From Aureobasidium sp. EXF-3400 (Eukaryota; Ascomycota; Dothideomycetes; Dothideales; Saccotheciaceae): a stretch of 64,000 nucleotides of DNA. The notes below the pieces were generated by a model that was not told the origin of the DNA, made no database searches, and worked only from the letters and a program-made list of their open reading frames with translations. The translations under genes were made by a program, and so were the position numbers. The DNA lies in contig SWBL01000167.1 in NCBI GenBank assembly GCA_024195585.1, forward strand, positions 1-64,000, written 5' to 3'. Of the stretch, positions 1-10,014 are shown in pieces (the first letter of the stretch is position 1; every line of letters starts with the position of its first letter).

Positions 1-86
1 AGACCAAGGTTGGTGCCTCTCACCGCATCAACCAGCAGGAGACCGTCAAGTGGTTCAAGAACAGATTCGAGGGTATTGTCCGATAA
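1..86 (+). CDS. 3' end of an unrecognised protein-coding gene (partial)
   Basis: Only the last 27 codons and a TAA stop (84-86) lie in the window. The frame is open from base 3 and ends in a basic, aromatic tail (...VKWFKNRFEGIVR). The AG at positions 1-2 could be a splice acceptor or simply coding sequence. The C-terminus does not let me assign a family. The WFKNR string resembles part of a homeodomain helix 3, but the flanking residues do not fit one, so I give no function. That this is a real gene end rests on the open frame and on the A/T-richer, non-coding-looking sequence that begins right after the stop. Confidence 0.5.
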   Translation, partial: TKVGASHRINQQETVKWFKNRFEGIVR

Positions 87-1506
87 ATGCTTTCGCTTCC
101 TTTCACGACACACAAAAAGCCACAAAAGAGGCAAGCGGGCGTTTTGAACGAAAAGAATTCCTTTCAAAGGTTGCTGGCGCAGGGCGGGTGGGACAACGAT
201 AAGCAAATATCCCTTGTGTTATGTAATCCATGCACAAACCCCACGAACCAAAAATCTCAAAAGACAAGAGTTTTGTCGAACAAGGCCTATCTCTCAGACT
301 CGAAAGAGCAAGATCGTTTTCGTAATGGAGGCGCATGCAATGACATGTTTTCACTTTGCCGTTCAACCATTGATCGCTGCTCTGCAGTCTTTTCTCTCTC
401 GCATCACACTGCGTCCCTGTAGTCCACATGTTGTCCAATCGTGAATGTGACCCTATATCTGAACATTGCCCTCCATGACAACGTGCTCAATAGCAATTGC
501 TGCTGCTGCTGCTGTCTCGCGCTGAGAATGTGGTCTGAAGGAGCTCGACGTTCCTTACGACAAATCTTGCCTGCATGGTTCGGCATGTGTACGCTCGTTA
601 CCCATTATCTCTGAGCTCTGGGATCCATGGTATCGTTGACTTGTTCATCTGCCATGAGCTCGATTCAGATTTTCTCCATGTGCTAACATGTGTACCTTCC
701 ATCGTGTTCTGGTTGAAGGAAAGGAGCATAGGTAATAAGAAGGCACAGGTGAGAGCCGATCAAATGTCAACCTCTTGTTTTCGGTAGACACAGTCTTGTT
801 TCCTTCAACTAGAGTGCCCTTCTAGGGCTTCATATGCATTACATACTCTAGCATTTGGTGAGGATATAAGTGCAAGGATCGAAAAATCGCAACCATGAAC
901 TCCCAACCCAGATTTGGTCTCGAGTCAAGCGATGATAGCCCACCAACGTCAGCAGATAAATCTACTGGTTTGTCCATCCATGTATATGAAGTTATTTCTA
1001 TCCTCCTCGACGATCTACTCAGTCAGTCCGCTTCCGTAAGTATCACACATCTCCTTCACCCAGACCTTTCGGTGCAGAAACAAAACAATGATATTCAACT
1101 GTAACAAAAAGCCAGGGTGCTCCCCTCTCCAAAGCATCTTGGAATAGAAAATTCCTTCGTGCATCGAGCAAACCCTTACAAGACGAGAGATCCTCGCATC
1201 TTGTCGGTAGTTGATGTTCCCAAATCCGACACCACTGGAGCATAAGAAAGACAGACAAAGTAACCAGTGTCAAAACACTTGCATCACACAGCACACAAGA
1301 TTCAATCGCAGGAGTGGAGAAAACTAAATATATTCAAGCTGGAGCTAGAAGAAAGCAACGAAACCATGGGTATCAGAAACTAGAAAGGGGAAAGAAAAAA
1401 TGCAATGCTAGTGATGATGAGCTTGCAGCGGAGCAAGTAATACGAAGCCCAAGAACAGTACTCTCCCAAGGGAGAAAACGAATACCATCATGAATTCAGC
1501 CATGCC
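87..1506. other. intergenic region, 3' flanks of two convergent genes
   Basis: No convincing gene is seen here. Short open frames exist on both strands, the best-looking starting at an ATG at 895 (69 codons), but none has a recognisable motif or splice signals joining it to anything. A run of GCT/TGC triplets lies at about 499-514. The stretch probably holds the 3' untranslated regions of the partial gene to the left (plus) and the Zn2Cys6 regulator to the right (minus). Confidence 0.5.
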
Positions 1507-4149
1507 TCACCATCTACCACTGGCGGCAGCTGCATCAGGAGGGAGTTGGAAAGCGTCGGCGCCGTCGCCAAAGAAACTCGTGTACATGTCGCCCGAGAAG
1601 TCCAAGCCCGACAATGCCACATCGATGGCTTGTTCGAAATCCATACCCTGAGTCCATTCAGCACCACCGAGCTGCTTAGCAAAACTGGGATCAAGCATGC
1701 TAGCGTAGGCAGAGACATCATTGGCAGGTACACCTTGATGAGGTCCAGAGCCAGGCGTAGACAGAGACGCATAGTTTGTTGGGTTGCTGTAGGTATCACT
1801 TTGGGAGCGAGAGGCTTGATTTGGTACTTCATGGGACGGGTACTGCGATGCTGGTGTGTAGGGAGAGTCGAAGCTCCAGCTAGATCGCTGGTGTGACTGC
1901 TCAGCGCCTGCAGTAGCGGCCTCGCTCAGGACACGGAGACTATCATTGTCACGCGAAGAGAGGCGCTGGCTCTGAACACCACGAGCGTTGGGTTCTTTTG
2001 AACTTTCAACGCCGTTGGGATGTAAGGCTATCCACTCACGAAGAAGACCGAGAATCTGGTGGGCCTTTGAGAAAGCCTTCTGAGAACTGCCCTGGGCCAA
2101 CGCAACGAAGCAGTGGAATACACGATCCAGGAATTCAGGGGCTTTGATGTCTTCGGGCTTGATAACTTTGCCCAGCTCCGAGCCTGGGAATGTGGCAGCG
2201 ACATGCATCTTGATCAAGACCACAAGAGCATAGACGATTCGCACGAAGTACAGGAGAGCAGGCAAAGTGGAGACGGTATCAGGACCAAAGTCACAGAAAG
2301 TTCCGATCACGTTGTGACATGCCTTGAGGCAGGCCTCGATCGAAGCCATCTGCTTCTGGCTGAGCGTTTCAGAGAAGTGGCTGCCAGACTTGAGACTTCC
2401 CTCTGTCATAATTGTCAGTATTACAAGACACGGATGTCGAATAGGCAAATACATACCACTGAAAGGCACTCTAAAGTCGTCTGTGTTGTGGTTGACATGA
2501 AGACCAATTTCATGGAGATACAAAGATGTGACATGTTTGTAGAACATCAGCGTAGGTAGCTTCAGGTGAGCCGGTAGCTCCTGATCCCACTTGTCGAGCT
2601 TCTCTTGCAGTACCTCAAGGGTGTAAGCGACCTTTGGATCCAGGATGGAAATTGAGGCGGTGGGATCTTCCATGGCAAACGAGACAGAGATCTCATCGCA
2701 GATACGCTGAATCTTGATGTGCTGAGCAAACAGAGCATCAGTAGGGGCCGCGTCCGGCGAGCTCTCCAAGATGTCGACGCACTCCTGCATGTAATTCGAC
2801 CAGCGCAAGAGATTAGGTCGGCGCAAGACCGACGAAACGCTCACTGATGTGTAGTAGCACGCTAGCCACGCTCTTCGAGAATCGATGGTGTCCGAGTCCA
2901 CGAGTTGACTACCAGGACCAGGAGGCAGGTCGGCACCGACTCCACCGAATCCACGCTTGACCTTGTTCGGGTTGAAACGCTTTCCAAGACCGACGTCGAG
3001 AGCCATGACAACAGCCATGTGGATGAGCATGTAGAAGTTTGCCTGAGCGGGACGATCTGGAGGCTTGTGCCAGAGGAAGGCAACCTGCAGACCTTGAATG
3101 ATCTCGAGGCTCTTTAGGCCTTTGCGGATGACGGCAGTGGCAAGCACGTCAAACACCTCTTCTGTCAAAGCATCTTGAATTTCAGTTTCGACAAATCTGA
3201 AGCAAGCAGCAGCAGTGATACACAAGAACAGAATAGGCTTATTTTCAAGTGTCGACTCGGGAGTGGCATCGGCGGGCAGCACAACGGCAGGGAACTCAGG
3301 AACCAGGCGATCTTTGAAGTGGGCGAAGATTGTGCAGCACGAGTGCCAGTCAATGATTTGGCGAACGCGTTGCTTGACATACTCGCCGTACTCGTTGTAA
3401 ATGGTCGCGTACAATGGCTTGGACGGGTCGTCAAGGCGTCTGCGCTTGCGACGGTCGTCAGCTTCATAATCGACGTCGGCGAGAGGTGCTTCGTGTCGGT
3501 TGGGGTCAAATGTGGGCGGAGGATAGGCGTCGGGCTGGAGAGGCGATTGAAATGGGACTTGGTGGGACTGCTGCTGTTGGTGCAGAACCTGGGTAAGGGC
3601 ATCGATCTTCTTCTCAAGTTCGGCAACACGTGTGTCGGCCTTCTTCTGGCGACGGCGGCTAGGCTGGGTGACGATGCACTGACGACCAGCTTTGGCGCAG
3701 CGCTTGCACGGCTGTCCGCTGTTGTCCATGTCACAGCGCACCTTGAGACCGCGACAGGCCTCACAGGCTCTCGAACGTTTGGCATCGGCGGCGAGCATAC
3801 CAGGACCGGCAGGGCTCATGTCAAGCAGATCGGGGCCGCCAGCGCTTGTGCGTCGGTCACCATCTTCGTCGCTGGGAGAATGAGCGGTCGGCAGGGCGGC
3901 GGCGTATCCATAGTAGGGCTGAGAGACATCCTGGGCCTGCTGGGCAGTCTGCGCGGCATCTCTGTACAGCTTGATCTGAGAGTCGGAGCGCGTCAGCGCC
4001 GGCGCGGGATACGGAGCAGGTTGATGCCGCGTTGGTGCTTGAGCCACTTGTGCTTGAGCTGCTTGAGCTTGTGCCTGTGCTTGTGCTTGATACGCTGCCT
4101 GGACGGCGTCACTGGCCTCCAGACGCGGATCGATGGGTTGCGCGCTCAT
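1507..4149 (-). CDS. Zn2Cys6 transcription factor, War1-like
   Basis: Two exons by my model, complement(join(1507..2402,2457..4149)), 862 residues. The first ATG of the frame is at 4149; the frame runs open a little further upstream without an ATG. The N-terminus has an Ala-Gln repeat (QAQAQAQAQAAQAQ). A Zn2Cys6 cluster with six cysteines (RACEACRGLKVRCD, then CKRCAKAGRQC) follows at about residues 126-156. A basic linker and a short coiled coil (RVAELEKKIDALTQVL) come next, as in dimeric DNA-binding activators. A fungal-specific middle homology region fills the centre, and the Ser/Pro/Tyr-rich tail is a likely activation region. The cluster and linker resemble regulators named War1 (weak-acid response) in Aspergillus annotation; this is recall, not alignment. 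The 54-nt segment 2403-2456 starts GTATGT, has CTGAC near its 3' end and finishes ACAG, so it is almost certainly an intron although it keeps the frame open. Confidence 0.85.
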   Translation of the reverse strand: MSAQPIDPRLEASDAVQAAYQAQAQAQAQAAQAQVAQAPTRHQPAPYPAPALTRSDSQIKLYRDAAQTAQQAQDVSQPYYGYAAALPTAHSPSDEDGDRRTSAGGPDLLDMSPAGPGMLAADAKRSRACEACRGLKVRCDMDNSGQPCKRCAKAGRQCIVTQPSRRRQKKADTRVAELEKKIDALTQVLHQQQQSHQVPFQSPLQPDAYPPPTFDPNRHEAPLADVDYEADDRRKRRRLDDPSKPLYATIYNEYGEYVKQRVRQIIDWHSCCTIFAHFKDRLVPEFPAVVLPADATPESTLENKPILFLCITAAACFRFVETEIQDALTEEVFDVLATAVIRKGLKSLEIIQGLQVAFLWHKPPDRPAQANFYMLIHMAVVMALDVGLGKRFNPNKVKRGFGGVGADLPPGPGSQLVDSDTIDSRRAWLACYYTSVSVSSVLRRPNLLRWSNYMQECVDILESSPDAAPTDALFAQHIKIQRICDEISVSFAMEDPTASISILDPKVAYTLEVLQEKLDKWDQELPAHLKLPTLMFYKHVTSLYLHEIGLHVNHNTDDFRVPFSGMYLPIRHPCLVILTIMTEGSLKSGSHFSETLSQKQMASIEACLKACHNVIGTFCDFGPDTVSTLPALLYFVRIVYALVVLIKMHVAATFPGSELGKVIKPEDIKAPEFLDRVFHCFVALAQGSSQKAFSKAHQILGLLREWIALHPNGVESSKEPNARGVQSQRLSSRDNDSLRVLSEAATAGAEQSHQRSSWSFDSPYTPASQYPSHEVPNQASRSQSDTYSNPTNYASLSTPGSGPHQGVPANDVSAYASMLDPSFAKQLGGAEWTQGMDFEQAIDVALSGLDFSGDMYTSFFGDGADAFQLPPDAAAASGRW

Positions 4150-4458
4150 GGTGCCGACAGAGGCGACTGTATGCAATTATCCTACGGGTCCAAGACGCGT
4201 CTGAGTGCCAAAAGCTCAGAAGCTGCTGACTGGAGGGAAGGCGCGCACGGTCCACCTGCCCTTAGCTCTCGACTCTTCCAATGCGTGACTGCCCACTCTA
4301 CGAGTACTTTCACCTCGATGTTTCCCATTTCATCTGCGTCCTTTCTTCTACTTTCCGAACAAGCGAGCCTGTCTTTTATTCGTGACGCCAATATAGCTTG
4401 CTGTCTATTCGCTTGGGAGGAAGACTATCATGGTAGAGTCGACCCGCTTCCTTATTCC
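4150..4458. promoter_or_regulatory. upstream region of the War1-like gene
   Basis: This 309-base gap lies between the 3' end of the FYVE/RING gene and the start codon of the Zn2Cys6 gene, both on the minus strand. It must hold the promoter and 5' leader of the regulator and the 3' leader of its neighbour. I see no strong TATA box or repeated operator. Confidence 0.4.
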
Positions 4459-5721
4459 TCAATCATGCAATTGATGTGTTGGACACGTGCCTCGACCTCG
4501 TGTCTCCATCCACCCTTTAATGCACGCTCGGTGGAATTTGCATAGACATTCCAATCTGCCCATCTCAGCTCCTTCCTCAAACTCTTCAAAGCAGATTATA
4601 CACTCCTGTGCATTTCCGTCTTCGTCAAAACAGTCTTTCTCTGTTGCATGATACACTAGCATCCGCTGCCTCGCCGTATTGGCCCCGAGCATGTTTGCCG
4701 CTCGCTGTGGCACGCTGCCAATAGGCATGGTTTCGTTCTCGCCTGATCCTGTCTGATCTGGTGTTTGTGCTGGTGTTGCTCCGTGGCTGGGCCCTGCTAG
4801 ATGGCTCGAAATGCAAAACTGAACATGTCGTTCCCTTTCCTCGCTCGTGCCGCTGCTGTCATCTGTGCCAAACGGATAATTCCTGGTACCACACACAGGG
4901 CATTCATCTTCCTCTCCCAATACTTCCCGACCTTGCGGTCGCTGCATTTGGACCTTTGCGGCCTGTGTAGCTGCGACTGTCGTTGGTGTATGCGAGGAAG
5001 AACGGTATCGTGTTCGTGATAGATGTGTAGTATCGTTGTCTGAGCGGGTGCGAAGTCCATGAGTCGATGACCTCGGACGCTGAGGTACACTGTTCAAAGC
5101 CTGATACCTCGCTGTATGTAATTGTGGGCGATACGATCCTCGTCTATCTGTTGATTGAGGCGGGGTACCATGAAAATCGCTCAGTGTCCGAGCATTGTGA
5201 GGCGCAGATTGGCACGTGGCCTGACCTGAATCTGATACGTTCAACGAGCCAAGTAACCTGGCAAAACTTATGCCTGAGGTTGTCTCTTGGTGTGCGGCAT
5301 AAGTCACAGCACGTGACCGAGTTGAAGGTGGCGGTGATCTCTGTTCATCCTGCTGCTGAGGCGGAGGTCCATAGTTTGGATCGGGTACACAAGGATTACA
5401 GACTCTGACAGTCTCTCCACCACCCAAAGCCGGATTATCAGGGTAGTCAGAAGGTCCTGTACTGCTTCGGCTTCTGGTGCCGCCATCAGGGTTCAAGGTG
5501 TCTTCTGGAGGGTGCACGATGTACTGGCGCGGTATTGTAATGCGATGAGGCGAACAAGGTCCACAAACGAGCCTGCCGCATCTTCTACAATGATGTCTTC
5601 GGTTGAGAAAGGTGAAGGAATTCCCGCAGATAGAGCATGCCGAGAGCTCATCGTCCGGCTGCCATCGTGGAACAACAACTTCATCGGTCATTTCTGCGTA
5701 GATATTATCGAGGTCAAACAC
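4459..5721 (-). CDS. FYVE and RING finger protein, Pib1-type E3 ubiquitin ligase
   Basis: A single exon of 420 residues from an ATG at 5721. Residues 15-115 form an FYVE domain. It has the WxxD motif (RWQPDD), the CSICG pair, the basic RRHHCRRCG motif that binds phosphatidylinositol 3-phosphate, and the closing RVCNPC, with a long insert before the last pair. The middle is Ser/Thr/Arg-rich and disordered. A second metal-binding candidate (CPVCG followed by HVQFC) sits at about 271-305. The last 48 residues are a RING finger (CIICFEEF, CLCKFHRAC, CPTH). FYVE plus a C-terminal RING is the architecture of yeast Pib1, an endosomal and vacuolar membrane ubiquitin ligase. By family knowledge it would ubiquitinate membrane cargo on PI3P-bearing endosomes; that role is inferred. 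Confidence 0.88.
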   Translation of the reverse strand: MFDLDNIYAEMTDEVVVPRWQPDDELSACSICGNSFTFLNRRHHCRRCGRLVCGPCSPHRITIPRQYIVHPPEDTLNPDGGTRSRSSTGPSDYPDNPALGGGETVRVCNPCVPDPNYGPPPQQQDEQRSPPPSTRSRAVTYAAHQETTSGISFARLLGSLNVSDSGQATCQSAPHNARTLSDFHGTPPQSTDRRGSYRPQLHTARYQALNSVPQRPRSSTHGLRTRSDNDTTHLSRTRYRSSSHTPTTVAATQAAKVQMQRPQGREVLGEEDECPVCGTRNYPFGTDDSSGTSEERERHVQFCISSHLAGPSHGATPAQTPDQTGSGENETMPIGSVPQRAANMLGANTARQRMLVYHATEKDCFDEDGNAQECIICFEEFEEGAEMGRLECLCKFHRACIKGWMETRGRGTCPTHQLHD

Positions 5722-6130
5722 AGTAGACGCAGAGAACTACAACAAAGCAGAACATATAGGAGGCTCGGAGTTGAGTAGCGGTGGGCTGGCCTGATATGAA
5801 TAAGAGCTTGTGACAGAAGTCGCGGCCCGAAGCTTCGACCATCGCTTATCTCATACCTCCTCACTCCGAGGCTCGCCTAGTGTCCATGATTTGATTGCTA
5901 CAGAGACTGATAGGCGTTCGTATGAATGACTTGTGTGAATATGACCATCTAATAGAATAATACACCAAATGAACGCCACGCTACTTATACTATGTACATG
6001 CGATATCCGTTTGTTGAACCCTCAACTTTTGCCACCAACTCCATCGCTGCTGGACTATAAAAACCTGCCAACTAAAAAGGTAGAAAGAATATCACGCAAT
6101 GGAATTGAATGACTATAAGTCGTCCCGCAA
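5722..6130. other. intergenic gap between two minus-strand genes
   Basis: About 400 bases with no supported gene. It should contain the promoter of the FYVE/RING gene and the 3' untranslated region of the TRP-like gene. The right part (from about 5960) is A/T-richer, as expected for a 3' end. Confidence 0.4.
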
Positions 6131-9100
6131 TCATCGTGGTGCGTATCGGGATTCCATGCTCATGGTTCGATCGTTGGTTACAATCTCCGCTATGCTCCCT
6201 TCGCCAACCCCTGCACTCTGGAAAACGCTGTCGCTCGTCACACGCTGTTGTACTGTGCCCATACTGGTGGGCCTTCCGTTGTCGCCGACACTGTTGCCTA
6301 CATGGAATGGGTGACGCGGCGGTGGCGATGCTGGGAAATAATCCTTGTCGGGAGCACTCGGGGGCACTCTCACTGGCTTGTCATCTTCGTCGAATTTGAT
6401 GCTACCAGTTCGAGATATAGGTCGAAGGTAAGGCGGCGAAGATGGTCGAGAAGATGGCCGAGAAGACGGTCGAGTATTCGTAATGTCGCTCTCTGCGTCC
6501 GACTCCTCGGCTTCCATATTGTTCCAAGTTCCACCAAGTCGGCTGCCCATGTCCCCGTATCCCTCGGGACTCTGGGACCTACGAGCGCCACCCATCGTTT
6601 GTGGATCTGGTGAGTCCGTGTATGGCTGGTAGTTCATGGGCGGCGAAGTCTGCAACTCTTGCCCTTCCTCGTCCTCTATAGGCTCGCGTGTCATGTTTGC
6701 AGGCATGCGAGAACTGCGGACAACCTCAAATCCTTTTCCTTTGTCTTTCCTTTTCCCACCGACAAGACGCTGGAACCAAGTGGTCGCAGACGAGACAGGA
6801 CCTACAGGATCGGCGGGTCCGGTCTTGAGTTTTCTTGCTGGTGCGTTCGAGAGAGCTGGACCTCTGACACCATAATAGAAATCAACTTCTCTTACAGCAT
6901 AGTCAGTCCTCTCTCTAGGCGTCAAATCTGCCAAATCTGGATCCGAGCCACCTCTGTGTTGAGTGCGTAGGTAAGGAGGCACAATTGAGCCACCTTCTCC
7001 GAGATCGTCAACACCGCCTGAATGATCTGGAGAATCCTGATACGGTAGCCTATTCCAATCACCACTTGTTGAGTGTCGGCTCCTAGCACCTGGAGTATAT
7101 GGGTCGTTGGTATTCCTGCGTGGCCGAGGTGCCCGATAGTACGGATCCGACAGGGGTTGTTCTGTTTTTATGCCCAAAACTGGACGCTTGCCAGGATTAC
7201 CAGCTCCTGCAGCAGAGTTGGCAGATGGTGGAACGGCACTATAAGGAGTAGCCGGCGTTTCCATCGTTGGAGTATACGCATACTCAGACTGAGCGAAGTG
7301 ATCGAAACCGCCACTAGCATGATTGTCAGATAAGTGCTGGCTAAGCATCATCTGGGAGCTGGCAGACATGCTTCTCGATCGTCCTCCCATGAGGTTGAGC
7401 GATTTGGCGTCCGAGTCGTTGGCTAAGATAGCAGCATCAGACATCATGCTACCAGGTCTATTTGCTTGCCTACCTGGTTGCCGCTTGCGAAGCTGACGCC
7501 AACCAAACGATATCAGACCTCCTCTCTGTGCTCCATGCTGAGGATCACCTCCTGCGCCTGCCATACGGGCGAAAACTTCTAGCAGAGTCTGTAGGGCGTT
7601 CATGAAGAAGCCAAAGATAAGGACTATACCATGAATTAAAAGAATAGCATAGCCAATCCAGCCTTTAGGCGCCTCAGTGACACCCAGAGATGGCACGAAC
7701 GCAACCATAAGGAGAACGGTCGCGAGTCTTGCAGAAGCAAAAAATGTATGATAGGCGTTCATGTGGGTTGGCGAATGGAAAGGACGGAATGCATGGAGTG
7801 TTAATATGAGGATAACTTCGCAAATGGCCATAATAACCAGCTGTGCAATGCCCGAAGGCTGTACCGCGCCGATGGCGATGCCTCGAATGAAGGTGAGAAT
7901 GGCAGGAATGAGAGCAAAGGGAGCGGCCTCGTCAGAATAGGTGTTGTAAAGTGGACCGTAGAGCAGAACAGTTGGAAGATCATCGAACAGGTAGGCGCGT
8001 GGCTTGGTGCGGAAGATAAGGTTGAGGATCCAGAGAGCAAGGACGATGATAGCAAGTAGAAGTATGACGGCCATGGCAACCACAGAAGCAGGCGATCGCG
8101 CAGCCACTATCAATTGGAACATGGAGATAGCAACAATGGGCAGAAGGAAGTAGTTGAAGATAATACGCACTACCATACCACCACTCAAGGGCCAATTCTT
8201 CTTCCGAAGATCTTCTTGCTGGCTGTTGGCGAGAATGCGAATGACCCAGCGCAAGAGGAAGGCCAGCTGACAGAGGAGGACAACAGCAACTGCAACGACG
8301 AGCAACCAGACAGCCATGCACGCCCAGATGTCACGCACTGCAGTCATGCCCACGAGTTGGCTCATGCGAGTCATGCCGTAGGTTCCATTGGTGATATATA
8401 TCCCGTCCTGAAGAGATTGGGTGCCGTGTCCGTGAGAGACGTAACTCGTGTTGAAAAGCAGAGCGGACCAGCTCACCTGCTTGGTGACTGGTGCGTAATA
8501 GCCAGGGTAGTTGAGGCTCAGCGCACCCGTCAAGAAGATAAATTGTATGTATTGTAAGCAGTCACCAAAACCAGGCGTCACAAGACGCAGCAGATCCTGA
8601 TCACGGCCATAGTTTGTAGTCCATTTGAAGGGGTCGGTTGAACCCCAAGGAGAGTAAATGCCGGCAGCAGCGGTCGCGATGGCTACAAGTATGAGGATGG
8701 CGACAGGAAGGTATGTCAGCAGGCCAGACAAGGTGTGACCGAGAGCTGGAGTGATGTTGGCAGAAATGCAAGCAATGTGTGGAGCGCCTGCGTCACCGGA
8801 CTGTGCGGAAATGGTGGTGGCAATGGTTGCGAAAGCATACGAGCTATAGAAGTCATGGCTAACGGAGAAGGCCGAGAGGTCGTAGGGATCGTAAGGATTG
8901 GCGAAGAAGGAAGGGGCCAAGGGACACGAGTCGTTGACGGTCGAATTGCAGAAGCGGCTGGGGTCGGCCTCGTAGGCGTCAAAGGTGAGGACCTGGTAGC
9001 GCTGGAAGAGAGTCGAGTATCTGTTGTTGGAGGGCGAAAGGTCGACTATCTTGCCGAAATCGTCGTTTGTATCATTCCATGACGGGTCAGTGGGAGGCGG

Positions 9101-9352
9101 GTAGTTGCCTTGAGTGGCCTGGCCGCTGACATTGCCGTAGATGGTGACATTGAGATTGTGGCTCGGATCGGACGTGTTGAAGCGCGCGTCGACAAAGAGC
9201 GGGACGAACTGCAGATGTAGAGGAGTCGAATCGCGGATGTTCTGGTCCAGGCAGTTGTCGAAGGTGATGAAGGCAGCCGAGCCTGGCGACGGCAGGACAG
9301 ACAGGACGGCGCAGCCGAGGGCCAGCGCCGACGACAGAGGGCTGCATCGCAT
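6131..9352 (-). CDS. TRP-like ion-channel family membrane protein (ML-like plus TRP domains)
   Basis: A single exon of 1073 residues from the ATG at 9352. The frame stays open for 270 bases further upstream, but the signal peptide begins at this methionine (MRCSPLSSALALGCAVLS). The lumenal ML-like domain (about residues 25-215) carries many N-glycosylation sequons and paired cysteines. A hydrophobic region with roughly nine or ten transmembrane segments (about 225-620) follows, including one ending in a TGALSLNYPGYYAP-type loop. The tail of over 400 residues is cytosolic, disordered, Ser/Pro-rich and contains RPSS repeats. This arrangement matches the fungal TRP-like family that includes yeast Flc proteins and S. 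pombe Pkd2. Those act in calcium handling, FAD transport and wall maintenance; which role applies here cannot be told from sequence. Confidence 0.85.
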   Translation of the reverse strand: MRCSPLSSALALGCAVLSVLPSPGSAAFITFDNCLDQNIRDSTPLHLQFVPLFVDARFNTSDPSHNLNVTIYGNVSGQATQGNYPPPTDPSWNDTNDDFGKIVDLSPSNNRYSTLFQRYQVLTFDAYEADPSRFCNSTVNDSCPLAPSFFANPYDPYDLSAFSVSHDFYSSYAFATIATTISAQSGDAGAPHIACISANITPALGHTLSGLLTYLPVAILILVAIATAAAGIYSPWGSTDPFKWTTNYGRDQDLLRLVTPGFGDCLQYIQFIFLTGALSLNYPGYYAPVTKQVSWSALLFNTSYVSHGHGTQSLQDGIYITNGTYGMTRMSQLVGMTAVRDIWACMAVWLLVVAVAVVLLCQLAFLLRWVIRILANSQQEDLRKKNWPLSGGMVVRIIFNYFLLPIVAISMFQLIVAARSPASVVAMAVILLLAIIVLALWILNLIFRTKPRAYLFDDLPTVLLYGPLYNTYSDEAAPFALIPAILTFIRGIAIGAVQPSGIAQLVIMAICEVILILTLHAFRPFHSPTHMNAYHTFFASARLATVLLMVAFVPSLGVTEAPKGWIGYAILLIHGIVLIFGFFMNALQTLLEVFARMAGAGGDPQHGAQRGGLISFGWRQLRKRQPGRQANRPGSMMSDAAILANDSDAKSLNLMGGRSRSMSASSQMMLSQHLSDNHASGGFDHFAQSEYAYTPTMETPATPYSAVPPSANSAAGAGNPGKRPVLGIKTEQPLSDPYYRAPRPRRNTNDPYTPGARSRHSTSGDWNRLPYQDSPDHSGGVDDLGEGGSIVPPYLRTQHRGGSDPDLADLTPRERTDYAVREVDFYYGVRGPALSNAPARKLKTGPADPVGPVSSATTWFQRLVGGKRKDKGKGFEVVRSSRMPANMTREPIEDEEGQELQTSPPMNYQPYTDSPDPQTMGGARRSQSPEGYGDMGSRLGGTWNNMEAEESDAESDITNTRPSSRPSSRPSSPPYLRPISRTGSIKFDEDDKPVRVPPSAPDKDYFPASPPPRHPFHVGNSVGDNGRPTSMGTVQQRVTSDSVFQSAGVGEGSIAEIVTNDRTMSMESRYAPR

Positions 9353-10014
9353 CTTGTTGCTCAATCTCAGGTCTGGTCCACGAGCATGAGCATGTGTGAA
9401 CAGGAGCGCCCGTCTCACGGCGGCATGTGTGTCTTTGTCTGTCGCAGAAGGATGGATCCAACCAACGTTTGACAGCCCCGAGGTTGGGAGCAGCGTTTCC
9501 TCGACGAGTGGAGGCTGGTCACTGGTGTATATACGAGTAGGTAGCTGACTCTTGATAACGGTGTCAATATCTTGCTCTGCAATCAGCCGAGCGCCACGGT
9601 CCTTGTCGACTAAGCAATCCACTTGTTACAGAAATCTCGAACTGCCCTCTGTCCTCGAATAATAATATCATGATCCCGATCCTAGCCAAGTCGTCCCAAA
9701 ATAGTACAAGAAACCTCCCCACGGGCCACACTCTCTATGACGCTGCTTGTGCCGTTTCTCGCCCGTTTCTCCCAGCGCACCGTCCGAGGAGGACAAGTCG
9801 TGTGCTCGATCAGATACGACGTGAATGAATGACACGACACCCTTCGGATCGTCAAGCTTGCATTGTCAACACTTGGGCAGCCGCAGAGTCTGGCTAAGTT
9901 ATACGGTTTACACAAATCTGTCCTTTCTCCGCCAGTGTCACAGACCCGAGACGTGTGCACTACGGATGGCAGTTCCAGCTGCAGTGATATGTAGCAATTT
10001 GCAGCACAGGTTGC
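9353..10014. promoter_or_regulatory. 5' flank of the TRP-like gene and 3' flank of the MoaD-like gene
   Basis: About 660 bases. The part next to 9352 is open in the TRP frame but lacks a better start, so I treat it as 5' leader. No other gene is visible. Confidence 0.4.

Noticed and set aside
499..514. GCT/TGC triplet run
   Set aside because: Short microsatellite in a non-coding flank, with no sign of function.
895..1104. 69-codon frame beginning at an ATG
   Set aside because: No recognisable features and no nearby splice structure; too little to call a gene.
3175..4545. 456-codon open frame on the plus strand
   Set aside because: It runs antisense through the Zn2Cys6 domain and coding core of the War1-like gene. 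The minus-strand reading has clear domains; this one has none.
8114..8557. 147-codon plus-strand frame
   Set aside because: Antisense to the membrane-spanning region of the TRP-like protein.
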